From contig CAZLGW010000030.1 in the NCBI GenBank assembly GCA_964559125.1, positions 1 to 64,000 on the forward strand: a stretch of DNA of 64,000 nucleotides. Reading direction: 5' to 3'. Below the pieces are notes generated by a model that made no database searches, was not told where the DNA came from, and saw only the letters and a list, made by a program, of their open reading frames with translations. A program made the position numbers and the translations under genes. Shown here piece after piece: positions 43,297-51,724 of the stretch (position 1 is its first letter; every line of letters starts with the position of its first letter). The DNA comes from Ravibacter sp964559125. GTDB taxonomy: Bacteria; Bacteroidota; Bacteroidia; Cytophagales; Spirosomataceae.

Positions 43297-44787
43297 TCAG
43301 AAATAAAGGTGCTTCTTCAGGCTGAGCATACCGCCGTAGCTGACAGGGTAGAGATCGCCGTAGTCCCATGCAAAATTGCCCCCGATAGTCAACCCGCCGA
43401 GCCAGTTTGTCCTCCTCGACAGGGAGAAAAGGCCTGAGAACTGGGACAGGCCGTTTTGGGGCCAGGAGTTTTCGAGGTCATAGACGCCGAAATTACGCGA
43501 ATAGGATAGTTTTGTCGACCAGATCAGTTTATTTAGAATTCCTCCCTTCAATCCGAGATGGAGGGCCCATACGCGGTTGTTATTGGTAAAAGAATCGCCG
43601 TATAGAAAGCGCTGGCCCAGGTGCTGGGTGTCGACTCCCGGTGTAATAAACGGGGTGCCGACGGTGCGCATCATGTACGACCAGCCGTCCCTGACCTGGT
43701 AGTTATTAAAGTAGTTGTCGCGGCCGAGTTTCCTGGCGTCACTCATATCGAACTCCGGGCCACCCTGGCTTTTGGTGTAAAGAAACTCCAGCACGGCTTC
43801 ATGAATTTCTATCGCGCTTCCGTAGATATTGTTTTTCCTGATCCTGACACCGTTCAGACCGTCTGCAATGTTGGTCAGCCTGATGAGGGAGCCGTCTTCA
43901 TAAACACTCTGCCTGTATATGAGGATGTTGGCTCCGTATGACTTTATTTCCATTCCTACATCGATAGAGCCGAGATGGTTGCCTATCCTGTTGGTGGAGT
44001 CGAAATGAGTCCTGGCAGCTTTGGAGCCCCGGATCCCGAAAACGGTAGCCAGGTAGGCATCGAACGAGGCAGGCATCTGCTTGTCGTCCGGGTCTTGCTC
44101 GTTGTAGTAGTAGGGGCTTTTTCCTCCCCATTGCGCCTGGTGGTTGAACCCTCCGTAGAGCCTCAGCCAGCCTTCAGGATTTCCGAGGCGCAGATACAGC
44201 TGTTTCTGATGTAATTTAAGATCGGTAGCAACCGGGCGGTTACGATCCAGGAGCCCGTCGGAATAAAAGCCCAGAAACTGAAGCCACCCGTTGGTGAACG
44301 GTACGTTGGTATACTCGAATACACCTAACTGGACACGGAAATTCGGCATCGCGTTGGGAGATACGGCATACTGACCCGTACCGAGCGTACTGTCGGCAAG
44401 ACCAACAACCTGCTTTTTACGGCCGGCGAACAGTTCAAAAGCACCGAGGCGAAAACCTGCATAGGCTTCGGGGAGCAGGAACTGGGCCTCTTTTGTTATA
44501 TTTTCGACTGCTTCTATGCCTCCCGTAAACCGGAGGCCGTTCTTTTTTTGACCATAGGTTCCTTTCCAACCCACCCTGAGCCCTCCGCCGTTTCCCGTTT
44601 TGGGCATGGTTCCCCATTGATTTGTATGAATCCAGAAAGGCAAATGACCCTGGTCTGTTGCACCGAAGCCGACTATTTCTATATATGCCGAGTCATTTCT
44701 GGTTGTTGCTGTTGTGCCGTCCTGCGCTTTTGATAGTGTGGAAAATAGGCAGCCCAGGATAGCAAACAGGCAAAATCTCTTATTCAT
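43297..44787 (-). CDS. Wzi-like capsule assembly outer-membrane protein
   Basis: Outer-membrane beta-barrel protein of 496 residues with a signal peptide (MNKRFCLFAILGCLFS ... SKAQ). It matches the Capsule_assemb_Wzi type: LPFWIHTNQWGTMPKTGN near the N-terminus, FELFAGRKKQVVGLADSTLG, many alternating aromatic strands and the C-terminal GGNFAWDYGDLYPVSYGG. Wzi helps attach or organise capsular polysaccharide in Gram-negatives. No capsule synthesis cluster is adjacent, so its polymer is unknown. The 202-base spacer to the next gene shows no feature. Confidence 0.82.
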   Translation of the reverse strand: MNKRFCLFAILGCLFSTLSKAQDGTTATTRNDSAYIEIVGFGATDQGHLPFWIHTNQWGTMPKTGNGGGLRVGWKGTYGQKKNGLRFTGGIEAVENITKEAQFLLPEAYAGFRLGAFELFAGRKKQVVGLADSTLGTGQYAVSPNAMPNFRVQLGVFEYTNVPFTNGWLQFLGFYSDGLLDRNRPVATDLKLHQKQLYLRLGNPEGWLRLYGGFNHQAQWGGKSPYYYNEQDPDDKQMPASFDAYLATVFGIRGSKAARTHFDSTNRIGNHLGSIDVGMEIKSYGANILIYRQSVYEDGSLIRLTNIADGLNGVRIRKNNIYGSAIEIHEAVLEFLYTKSQGGPEFDMSDARKLGRDNYFNNYQVRDGWSYMMRTVGTPFITPGVDTQHLGQRFLYGDSFTNNNRVWALHLGLKGGILNKLIWSTKLSYSRNFGVYDLENSWPQNGLSQFSGLFSLSRRTNWLGGLTIGGNFAWDYGDLYPVSYGGMLSLKKHLYF

Positions 44788-44989
44788 TTAAATGGGTGGT
44801 GGTTAGTTGGTGTACTGGTTAGCTGGGGCAGTACTTGACTTGGGCCTGTTAACTTATGTATTTGGGAATGCAATACTAAGACTTCTTTCGTATATCTCAA
44901 ATACATTTTTCCTAATGTCACGGGATAAACCGGGACTACGGGCCCTGAAGTAAGGTGTGAGAGGTATTTTTGTGCCTGGCGGCTTTCTT

Positions 44990-47900
44990 TTACTTTGCTT
45001 CCAGGGGATGCTCCTTCAATAGTGCGGACGGGTCGTAAAACCCTTCGAAAGACTTAGTCTTCTCTCTCACCTGCTTTACCTGCGCCGGTTGGATCGGAGA
45101 CGCCGAATTCCCGAAAGAATTCCTGACATAGGTAAGCACAGCAGCTATTTCCCGGTCGTTCAGCATTCCCTTGTAGGGAGTCATGGGTACCTGGCCGGGG
45201 TATTCCTTATCCAGCACTTTAATGGGGCCGAGCAACCCGTTCAGTGCTATTTTAATCAGCCTCGTTTCATTTCCCAATACCCACCTGGTTCCAGCCAGCG
45301 GAGGAAATCCTGATGCAGCCAGCCCTCTGCCATCCTCCTGGTGGCAGGTGGTGCAAAACCCTTCCCGTCCGTAAATCTCTTTCCCTTCGTTATACAGGGC
45401 CAGGTCATTTCCCCTGAGATTGGTTTTAATATGATCGTCCTGCTTTTTCTGCCTTACCGATTGCCCGTTGATATGGGCCACGGCAGTCTCATAGGCATAT
45501 TTCATCCATTCGTCGAGCGGGTGTTTACCGGCTTCGGTCAGCACTGCCATTCCTTTAGCCACCGGCAGCCACGAAGCGGCCGCAATGGCTTCGAGGCGTA
45601 CCCGCCCGTTTTCATCTGCCGCCGCCTTTGTGAGAAGCTGCCCGTGATCTGCTACCTGGTGGGTGTTGTACCGTACCGCACGAACCGCAGCTGCCCTGAC
45701 CTTATAGTCTTTTGCTTTCAGGAGGGTCCTGAGCAGGTTCTGATCGATCTTATTCAAACCCCAGCTTACCCACAGCGCCTCCAGCATGTGGTGCTCATAT
45801 TGAGGGTCATTTTTATCCAGCTTACCGACCCAGGCTGTCAGCTTTGGCAGCACTTCAGCGGCGCTGCGGCCGCGCAGCTCGCGTTTGGTCCGGTATCTGG
45901 AACGATACTCGGGGAGTTTCAGGTTTTCGAGCAGGACGTCTATGCCCGCTCCGTCAATTTCTGCCGGGCGGACAAGCGGTCTTGAAGGGTAGGTGATCCG
46001 GTAAATCCGGCCGTGCTCATGGTCGCGCAGGGGGTCGCGGGCATTGTGCTGCATATGGCCGATCAGGATATTGTGCCAGTCGATCAGGTAAAGAGAACCG
46101 TCGGGCGCAAACTCCATGTCTACCGGCCTGAAATTACGGTCAGCGCTCACCACAAGATCCTGGCGGTGCCGGCTTTTGTAACCCGTTCCGTCGTCTTCGA
46201 TCACGTGCTGTTTGGTGCCGAGGAACCCGATGGTATTGTTGATCAGCATATCGCCCTGGACTTCATCCGGGAAATGACGGCTTGAGACAAATTCAAGTCC
46301 CGATGTCGGACGGACCCTGTGCGCATCTTCTATCAGGTTTACCGATTTATGATTGGCTTCGCCGTACCTGGGCAAAATGGTGCCGGGCAGCATCCACCTT
46401 ACATCAGGCCCGGAGGTTTCTGCAAAAAACGGCTGCCCCCAATGATCGAAGGCTATGCCCCAGGGATTAGGAATAGACAGCTGGGCTGTACGTTCCAGGT
46501 GACGACGTTTGGGATTGTACCGGTAGAATCCGCCATTGGTAGCCCTTACCGTTCCGTAGGGCGTTTCGACATTTGTGTGCAAAAACACCCCTTCTCCCAT
46601 GTATATAGCCCCGGAGGGGTCTGCGCAGAAGGCATGGATATTATGATGCGTATCGTGGTCGTCGAAGCCGCTCAGCAATATTTCTTTTTTATCGGCCTTA
46701 CCATCGCCGTCGGTATCGGTAAGCCTGATAAAGTTGGTACCCTGTGAGACATACACGCCTTCGGCCTCTATTTCGAAGCCTACCGGAAGATGCAGCCCGT
46801 CGGCAAAAACTGTCTGCTTATCGGCTTTCCCGTCGCCGTCGGTGTCTTCAAAAATCAGGATCTTGTCGTTGGGTTTCGGGTCGCCGGGGCGGTAATGAGG
46901 ATAGGTGGGCATCACCGCTACCCAAAGCCTTCCTTTATTGTCGAACGACATCTGCATAGGCTTGGCCAGATCCGGGAATTCCTTCTCCGAAGCAAAAAGC
47001 TCTATTTTATATCCTTCAGGGACTTTCAGAGCTGCTAACGCCTCCTCTCCTGATAGATAGGTCAGATTACCGTTTTTTTCGGGGTTATAGTTGGTTTTGA
47101 CCTCGGGTAGAGCGCGCGTATCCTTGTCCAGCGCTTCCAGGTCAAGCTTCTCACCCCCGGCTGCCGACCAGATCGCGCGGTCCCTGATCGCAGTCAGCTG
47201 TCGTGTCTTTTCAATTTCGGCGGGATAGTTGTCAGGCCCGAAGGGATTAAACCTGCGCCCGTACACGTGAACGCCGTTGGGGATCTTGTAGTCATGATGC
47301 CACATCCAGTTTTTTTCCATCACCGCGTCATAAACCAACTGCCGGTTGGCTTCGTTTCCGGAGCTGCCTGTTCCGAAAAGCTGATCGGCCAGGAAAAGGG
47401 AGAATTTCCGGTAGCCGGCGTCATTCAGTTGGCACCCGTCGATCGTCAGATTCTCCTTCGAGGCGTCGTACCATTTTTTGGAGGGGGTGAACGCATCGAT
47501 ACAAAGCACCTTATTCTTAGCCGCAACTTCTTTCATAGCCGCCACATACAAAGCTATACGGGCGTTTTCCTTCTTCCCGTCAGGAACGTCCGTTTGGGAA
47601 GACAGGTCTTCAAAAGCCACAGGGGTAACCAGGGCGAGTTGAGGAATTGTTTTCCCGTTATAGTGCTGAGATATGGTATGTTTTATAAAAGCATCCAGCT
47701 CCCCTTTGAAGGCCGGCAGCCCTGCCTCACCCTGGAAAGATTCGCTGAACCCGAAGAACCCCAGGACAATATCCGTTTTAAGCCGGGTCAGCCACTCATC
47801 GGGGGTCTCCATATGGCCTTCGCTGTGGGAATTATTGGCAAACTCGGTCTGGAATTTCTCCGCTCCCGGAAAAGCCCATGGGTTGTTCCGGTTGGGTGTC

Positions 47901-48169
47901 GGCCGGAAACCGGGCGTATCGCCTCCGTCGCACATATTCCTCATCACTAGGTTGACAGATGGATTTCGAAGCTGAAGCTCAGTTTCGAAGTGATCATAGT
48001 TGATCATTCTCGATCCGAGATTCCCACCGATAAGGGAAATGCGGCTTCCCTGCTCCAGCTTCAGCTTGCCGGAAGGAGCAAAATGCATAAAAGCAGCGAA
48101 TGCAGCCGCTCCGAAGAGTGCCAGAAGGCATAAAATCCCGGCTTTTCCCCGTTTTGTCGTGGTATTCAT
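44990..48169 (-). CDS. SGNH / PVC-type dehydrogenase / HEAT / cytochrome c multidomain protein
   Basis: Periplasmic protein of 1059 residues behind a signal anchor (about 10-30). Domains: SGNH hydrolase-like (about 38-275; ISLIGGNLGSRM, LTIDGCQLNDAGYRKF), a membrane-bound dehydrogenase-type propeller (about 375-750; LKVPEGYKIELFASE, PMQMSFDNKGRLWVAV, DTDGDGKADK at about 442 and 483, FAPDGSLYLIDWHN), HEAT-like helices (about 780-905; KDYKVRAAAVRAVR) and a cytochrome c domain with haem motif C938-TT-C941-H942 and a late VPMTPYKGML Met ligand. The N-terminal domain has GGNLG where active SGNH enzymes have GDS-type Ser, so it may be inactive. It would pass electrons from an extracytoplasmic sugar oxidation to a cytochrome chain; substrate unknown. 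Confidence 0.85.
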   Translation of the reverse strand: MNTTTKRGKAGILCLLALFGAAAFAAFMHFAPSGKLKLEQGSRISLIGGNLGSRMINYDHFETELQLRNPSVNLVMRNMCDGGDTPGFRPTPNRNNPWAFPGAEKFQTEFANNSHSEGHMETPDEWLTRLKTDIVLGFFGFSESFQGEAGLPAFKGELDAFIKHTISQHYNGKTIPQLALVTPVAFEDLSSQTDVPDGKKENARIALYVAAMKEVAAKNKVLCIDAFTPSKKWYDASKENLTIDGCQLNDAGYRKFSLFLADQLFGTGSSGNEANRQLVYDAVMEKNWMWHHDYKIPNGVHVYGRRFNPFGPDNYPAEIEKTRQLTAIRDRAIWSAAGGEKLDLEALDKDTRALPEVKTNYNPEKNGNLTYLSGEEALAALKVPEGYKIELFASEKEFPDLAKPMQMSFDNKGRLWVAVMPTYPHYRPGDPKPNDKILIFEDTDGDGKADKQTVFADGLHLPVGFEIEAEGVYVSQGTNFIRLTDTDGDGKADKKEILLSGFDDHDTHHNIHAFCADPSGAIYMGEGVFLHTNVETPYGTVRATNGGFYRYNPKRRHLERTAQLSIPNPWGIAFDHWGQPFFAETSGPDVRWMLPGTILPRYGEANHKSVNLIEDAHRVRPTSGLEFVSSRHFPDEVQGDMLINNTIGFLGTKQHVIEDDGTGYKSRHRQDLVVSADRNFRPVDMEFAPDGSLYLIDWHNILIGHMQHNARDPLRDHEHGRIYRITYPSRPLVRPAEIDGAGIDVLLENLKLPEYRSRYRTKRELRGRSAAEVLPKLTAWVGKLDKNDPQYEHHMLEALWVSWGLNKIDQNLLRTLLKAKDYKVRAAAVRAVRYNTHQVADHGQLLTKAAADENGRVRLEAIAAASWLPVAKGMAVLTEAGKHPLDEWMKYAYETAVAHINGQSVRQKKQDDHIKTNLRGNDLALYNEGKEIYGREGFCTTCHQEDGRGLAASGFPPLAGTRWVLGNETRLIKIALNGLLGPIKVLDKEYPGQVPMTPYKGMLNDREIAAVLTYVRNSFGNSASPIQPAQVKQVREKTKSFEGFYDPSALLKEHPLEAK

Positions 48170-48278
48170 ATTTTAATTATTTCCTCTGGATGGATTGGTA
48201 ACAAATCTGGAAATATTAGCAATTTTTGATATGGAGTCAATCCTGTTCTTACCTGTAGCCGGTCCCCGGAAAACAATA

Positions 48279-48313
48279 CAGCCATAACAAAGCCGGGCTT
48301 TTTGTTATGGCTG
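48279..48313. other. Isolated strong hairpin in a divergent spacer
   Basis: CAGCCATAACAAAGCC and GGCTTTTTGTTATGGCTG form a stem of 16 base pairs with a two-base bulge. It lies between genes that diverge (starts at 48169 and 48562), so it is not a terminator for either. The remaining spacer (48170-48561) is AT-rich and shows nothing else convincing. It may mark a small untranslated RNA or an operator. Confidence 0.5.
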
Positions 48314-48561
48314 CAGTAAAAATAGTGCGGTACAGTTTTCTATCTCTTCAGACTTATGGTATTTTATTCACCAGGTCGGTCGTCAAGGATATCCGTTTTC
48401 GTAATAAACCTAATGTTTGATATCATTTGTCTCTTTTCTTGAGACTATCGGCACGGGAGGGAGTCACATATTTTTTTAAAAAATATTCCTGGGCTGGTAT
48501 CTTTTTGATTATATTGTAACTATACGTGCGAAGGATACTTTATATCAATAAACTGAACCAA

Positions 48562-51063
48562 ATGAAGAGATCTTTTCTTTTTGCTGCATTTCTTCTGACG
48601 ACGTGTATGGGCCGAGTGTATGCCCAGGAAATCTCTCCTGCCGGTTTTCTGGGGTACGAGCCCGGAAGCAGGTTTACTTTTCATCATCGTATCCTGGATT
48701 ATTTCAGGCAATTGGCCGATAGTCACCACGACCGTGTAAGGTTAGTAGAATATGGCAGAAGCTATGAAGACCGGCCGCTTGCGATCTGTATTGTCAGCTC
48801 GGCAAACAATATAAGCCGGCTCGAGGATATCAGGAAAGCCCACCTGGCGGAAACCGGTCTTTCGCAGGCGGAGACCCGGAGGGGGTCGGGGGCACGGCCG
48901 GTTATAGCCTGGCTGAGCTATAATGTTCATGGCGACGAAGCGGCTTCTTCGGAGGCAGCTATGCAGCTGGCTTACAACCTGCTGAAAGGTGACCGGTCCT
49001 TACTGGAAGACCTGGTCGTGATTATTGATCCCTGTTCCAATCCTGACGGGCATTCACGGTATGTAAACTGGTACACCCAGGTGGCCGGGGCGCATCCCGA
49101 CAGGCTTTCTGTAGCGAGAGAGCACACACAGCCCTGGCCCGGAGGGAGATATAATCATTACGCTTTTGACCTGAACCGCGATTGGGCATGGCAGGTGCAG
49201 AAAGAATCGCAGCAGCGGGCAGCGCTTTACAACCAATGGATGCCCCACCTGCATGCCGATTTTCACGAAATGGGCGCCGGCAGCACCTATTATTTCCCGC
49301 CGGCAGCCAAGCCTTTTCACGAAGATATTACTCCCTGGCAGCGGGAGTTCAACCATATTGTGGGAGAGTATAACAGGAAATATTTCGATAAGAACAATTG
49401 GCTGTACTTCACCAAAACCAGCTATGACCTGTTTTATCCCAGCTACGGCGATACCTGGCCGACCTTTAACGGAGCCATTGGTATGACCTATGAGCAGGCA
49501 GGGGGAGGCAGGGCCGGCCTGGCACTGGCCCGTCCGGAAGCGGGCGACACGATTACCCTTAAAGACCGGATCATGCATCATGTAGCGGCCGGCCATGCCA
49601 CGTTATATGCGCTTGCAGCGCATAAGGAAAAAGTGCTTTTCGAGTTTGAGCTTTTTTTTAAGAAGGGCAGGGAGGACCCGGCGGGTAAGTACCGCACTTA
49701 CCTGGTAAAAACAAAAGGGTTTGAAGCTGCTGCGAATGCCCTGACGAGGTTCCTGGATAAGCAGGGGATTTCGTACGGGAGGTCAGGAGAGAAGTTTACG
49801 GCACAGGTAACAGACCTGGTGTCGGATAAAACGGCAAAGATCTCATTTGACCCTGAAGACCTGGTCATACCGGCCTACCAGGCGCGGTCGAGGCTGTTGA
49901 AAGTATTGATGGAAAGCAGCCCGTCGCTGGAAGATTCGCTGACCTACGATATCACCAGTTGGGCATTGGGTTATGTGTTCGGCATACCGACATTCGGACT
50001 TGAGCAAAAAAGAGCGGGGAGTGCCAATATTTCCCCGGTTAGGGCTGCTCTTCCCTCTTCTTTAAAAGCCTACGCCTATCTTGCGCGGTGGGAAGGCGCC
50101 CGTGATCTTCGTTTTCTGAGCGATTTGCTGAATCATAAAATCGTAGTCCGGACTGCGAATTCCGGCTTTGAAATTGCAGGTGAAAATTTTCTACCCGGTA
50201 CGCTTGTCATTACACGGGCGGGCAACGGGGGCTTAGGAGAAGGATTCGACAAAATAATAACCGGGCTGGCAGGGAAGCATGAAGTAGATCTGCTACCGGT
50301 TACTACCGGTCTGGTTTCAAAAGGGATAGATCTGGGCTCCGACCGGGTGACTGTGATGAGGCCCGTAAAAGCGGCCCTGCTGGCAGGGGCTTCCATATCG
50401 CCCACAGCATTCGGGGCAGTATGGCATTTTTTCGACCGGGAGCTCGGATACCCGCTGATCGTCGTGGATAAGGACCATTTTGACCAGGTAAACCTCGATC
50501 AGTTGGATGTCCTGGTCCTGGCCGACGGTAACTATATTTCACTGCTTACCGACCAACGGATGTCGCAGCTCAGCGACTGGGTATCGAAAGGAGGGAAGCT
50601 GGTAGCGATGGAACGTGCATTGGAAGCCTTTGCCGGAAGGAAAGGATTTCACCTGAAGCGGAAGCCGGGCGACAAGTTTGAAACTGCAGACTTATTAAAG
50701 CCCTATGCCGACAAGAGCAGGGAATCGATAAGAAGCGAGTCGCTGGGGGGTATATTCGAAGTGACGCTGGATACGACCCACCCGGTAGGATATGGCTATG
50801 CCGGCCGGCCCTACTATTCGTCGGTACGGAATGTTTACGACCTTGAGTATCTTACGGAAGGGTGGAATGTGGGATATCTGGGCAGCAACGCGTATCGCGG
50901 CGGATTTGTTGGGGAAAAGGCAAAGCCCCGCCTGAAAAATACGCTGATCATCGGCGTGCAGGAAATAGGTAAGGGAGAAATTATCTATATGGCCGATAAC
51001 CCCCTTTTCAGGGGTTTTTGGGAGAATGGGAAGCTGCTGTTCGGGAATGTGGTGTTTCGGTGA
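48562..51063 (+). CDS. M14-family zinc carboxypeptidase-like metallopeptidase
   Basis: Exported metallopeptidase of 833 residues. The start at 48562 gives the signal peptide MKRSFLFAAFLLTTCMGRVYAQ; an ATG at 48526 would add 12 residues before it. Zinc ligands are H123-x-x-E126 in NVHGDEAASSEA and H235 in ADFHEMGAG; N205-R206 in DLNRDWAW bind the substrate carboxylate. The peptidase domain fills about 25-350; the second half is a glutamine amidotransferase-like/beta region (AALLAGASISPTAFGAVWHFF, LVLADGNYISLL) typical of the long Bacteroidota members. Substrate specificity not predictable. Confidence 0.9.
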   Translation: MKRSFLFAAFLLTTCMGRVYAQEISPAGFLGYEPGSRFTFHHRILDYFRQLADSHHDRVRLVEYGRSYEDRPLAICIVSSANNISRLEDIRKAHLAETGLSQAETRRGSGARPVIAWLSYNVHGDEAASSEAAMQLAYNLLKGDRSLLEDLVVIIDPCSNPDGHSRYVNWYTQVAGAHPDRLSVAREHTQPWPGGRYNHYAFDLNRDWAWQVQKESQQRAALYNQWMPHLHADFHEMGAGSTYYFPPAAKPFHEDITPWQREFNHIVGEYNRKYFDKNNWLYFTKTSYDLFYPSYGDTWPTFNGAIGMTYEQAGGGRAGLALARPEAGDTITLKDRIMHHVAAGHATLYALAAHKEKVLFEFELFFKKGREDPAGKYRTYLVKTKGFEAAANALTRFLDKQGISYGRSGEKFTAQVTDLVSDKTAKISFDPEDLVIPAYQARSRLLKVLMESSPSLEDSLTYDITSWALGYVFGIPTFGLEQKRAGSANISPVRAALPSSLKAYAYLARWEGARDLRFLSDLLNHKIVVRTANSGFEIAGENFLPGTLVITRAGNGGLGEGFDKIITGLAGKHEVDLLPVTTGLVSKGIDLGSDRVTVMRPVKAALLAGASISPTAFGAVWHFFDRELGYPLIVVDKDHFDQVNLDQLDVLVLADGNYISLLTDQRMSQLSDWVSKGGKLVAMERALEAFAGRKGFHLKRKPGDKFETADLLKPYADKSRESIRSESLGGIFEVTLDTTHPVGYGYAGRPYYSSVRNVYDLEYLTEGWNVGYLGSNAYRGGFVGEKAKPRLKNTLIIGVQEIGKGEIIYMADNPLFRGFWENGKLLFGNVVFR

Positions 51064-51539
51064 GGGGGGGACTATCAGAGAAATCCGGTTCCTGATCATT
51101 GATGAGGCCCAGGAGATCCAGGATATAGGCAGAAAAATGAAGCTCATGATCGATACGATCGAAGGGCTCAGGATCATTGCTTCGGGGTCTTCGGCTTTCG
51201 AGCTTAACAACCAGATTGGGGAGCCGCTTGTAGGCCGGATGTACACCTTTCAAATGTTCCCGTTCTCTCAGGGTGAGTTTTCAGTCGTTGAGAATCTCGT
51301 GGAAACCAGGAAGAGCGGGGGATACCCGGAATTCGCAGAGAGCCGTGGAAGGCTATTTCTGGCGTACCCATACGCAACAGGAAATAGACCGGATGGAAGA
51401 AGAAAGCGGGATACTAAGAGCATTTGAGTACAAATGGGGAAGTGAAAAAACGAAGGTCCCGTCTCAATTTGGATCGGCATACCCCAGTGCAAGTTTTTCT
51501 GTTGTCGGGAGGGAGAATTATCTGGATTTTATTGTTTGA
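51064..51539 (+). pseudogene. Decayed AAA_14/DUF4143-type ATPase
   Basis: A remnant of the ATPase family often called AAA_14/DUF4143. The first part (frame of 51065, to about 51343) still reads IRFLIIDEAQEIQDIGRKM (Walker B), IIASGSSAFELNNQIGEPL and SGGYPEF. The second part, in a different frame from about 51349 to the stop at 51539, reads FWRTHTQQEIDRMEEESG and EYKWGSEKTKVPSQF, the family's C-terminal nuclease-like block. The P-loop N-terminus and the central domain are missing and the frames do not match, so an internal deletion with frameshift is inferred at about 51343-51349. The intact family is near 380-400 residues. There is no plausible start codon. Confidence 0.8.
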
Positions 51540-51645
51540 TAAAATGCCTTGTGAGGGGCGATTGTGTGGATAAGTTAAGCTAGTCCAGGCCAACACTACC
51601 AGCGCTTTTCGGCAGGTTGGGGTTATAAGGCAAAAGCATAAAGAA

Positions 51646-51711
51646 TCCCCCTGCCTTCTCCTCTTCCGTCCGGGCTATTTAAGACGAAAGCAGGAGAACA
51701 GCAGGGGGAGC
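51646..51711 (-). terminator. Terminator of the repeat-rich T9SS protein gene
   Basis: A long imperfect stem (CCCCCTGC-CTTCTCCTCTTCCGTC against GACGAAAGCAGGAGAA-GCAGGGGG) lies just after the stop at 51725 on the minus strand, followed by TTCTTTATGCTTTT. Confidence 0.6.
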
Positions 51712-51724
51712 TACAGTGACCGGA

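Noticed and set aside
51026..51427. Intact small ATPase gene
   Set aside because: The frame begins inside the M14 peptidase gene, lacks the P-loop, and its matching C-terminus is in another frame; called a pseudogene instead.
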